A stretch of DNA of 5,602 nt from Gemmatimonadota bacterium (GTDB lineage Bacteria > Gemmatimonadota > Gemmatimonadetes > JACCXV01), in the NCBI GenBank assembly GCA_013696835.1, contig JACCXV010000363.1:1-5602 (forward strand), written 5' to 3'. The notes beneath the pieces are model-generated. The model was not told where the DNA came from. It saw only the letters and a program-made list of their open reading frames with translations, and ran no database searches. Both the position numbers and the translations under genes were made by a program. Of this stretch, positions 5,521 through 5,602 are shown piece after piece (positions within the stretch are counted from its first letter, which is position 1; the number at the start of each line of letters is the position of its first letter).

Positions 5521-5602
5521 ATGGGGGCACGAGTCCGTGGCGATGCAGCACGGGTGCCTGGCGGGTGGCGGCACGGCGCCGGGCGTGCGAAGTTACTCCC
5601 CC

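Noticed and set aside
4783..5574. Minus-strand 263-residue frame near the right end
   Set aside because: It is antisense to the DUF3187-type gene, overlaps the small peptide gene in another frame, and its Arg/Gly/Pro-rich product has no recognisable motifs.
1..5602. CRISPR array, insertion sequence, integrase or toxin-antitoxin/defence genes
   Set aside because: No regularly spaced direct repeats, terminal inverted repeats with a transposase, or recognisable defence domains are present. tRNA-Asp has no nearby integrase and no second copy of its 3' end in the window.

Overview
The window comes from a GC-rich bacterial chromosome. Its gene content is mraZ-rsmH (start of the division and cell-wall 'dcw' cluster), a tRNA-Asp with an encoded CCA end, a DUF72 protein, a DUF3187-type outer-membrane protein and two exported proteins of unknown function. 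The base composition, Ala/Arg/Gly-rich proteins and the envelope protein types suggest a Gram-negative such as Gemmatimonadota or a relative. That placement is an inference; no single marker in the window proves it.

Layout, left to right. (1) 1-1321, minus strand: the mraZ-rsmH operon. It has a strong sigma-70-type promoter (TTGACA, 18 nt, TACAAT). Just downstream of the predicted transcript start lies a ten-base-period array of GTGGG-type MraZ boxes. mraZ is complete and probably starts at TTG. rsmH overlaps it by 4 nt (GTGA) and runs off the left edge. (2) 1375-2915, minus strand: a secreted 486-residue protein with two copies of one beta-rich domain. The copies flank a Pro/Ala-rich linker and an acidic, probably helical stretch. 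The gene ends in a clear intrinsic terminator that insulates the mraZ promoter. (3) 2916-3241: a region with divergent promoters, one for the secreted protein and one (TTGACA, 18 nt, TAGAAT) for tRNA-Asp(GUC) on the plus strand. (4) 3327-4163, minus strand: a complete DUF72/YecE-family gene. (5) 4200-5213, plus strand: a DUF3187-family protein whose 5' end lies unusually close, head to head, to the DUF72 gene and has no convincing start codon. (6) 5262-5402, minus strand: a 46-residue acidic exported peptide, probably a small lipoprotein, with a good ribosome-binding site. The last 200 bases show no gene I can support.

The MraZ boxes at its own promoter imply that MraZ autoregulates mraZ-rsmH and whatever dcw genes lie further left. 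The other genes look like independent housekeeping or envelope genes. I see no mobile element, CRISPR array, defence system or biosynthetic cluster. The points most worth a second look are the MraZ operator, the duplicated-domain secreted protein, the odd 36-bp head-to-head junction at 4164-4199, and the tiny acidic peptide gene.
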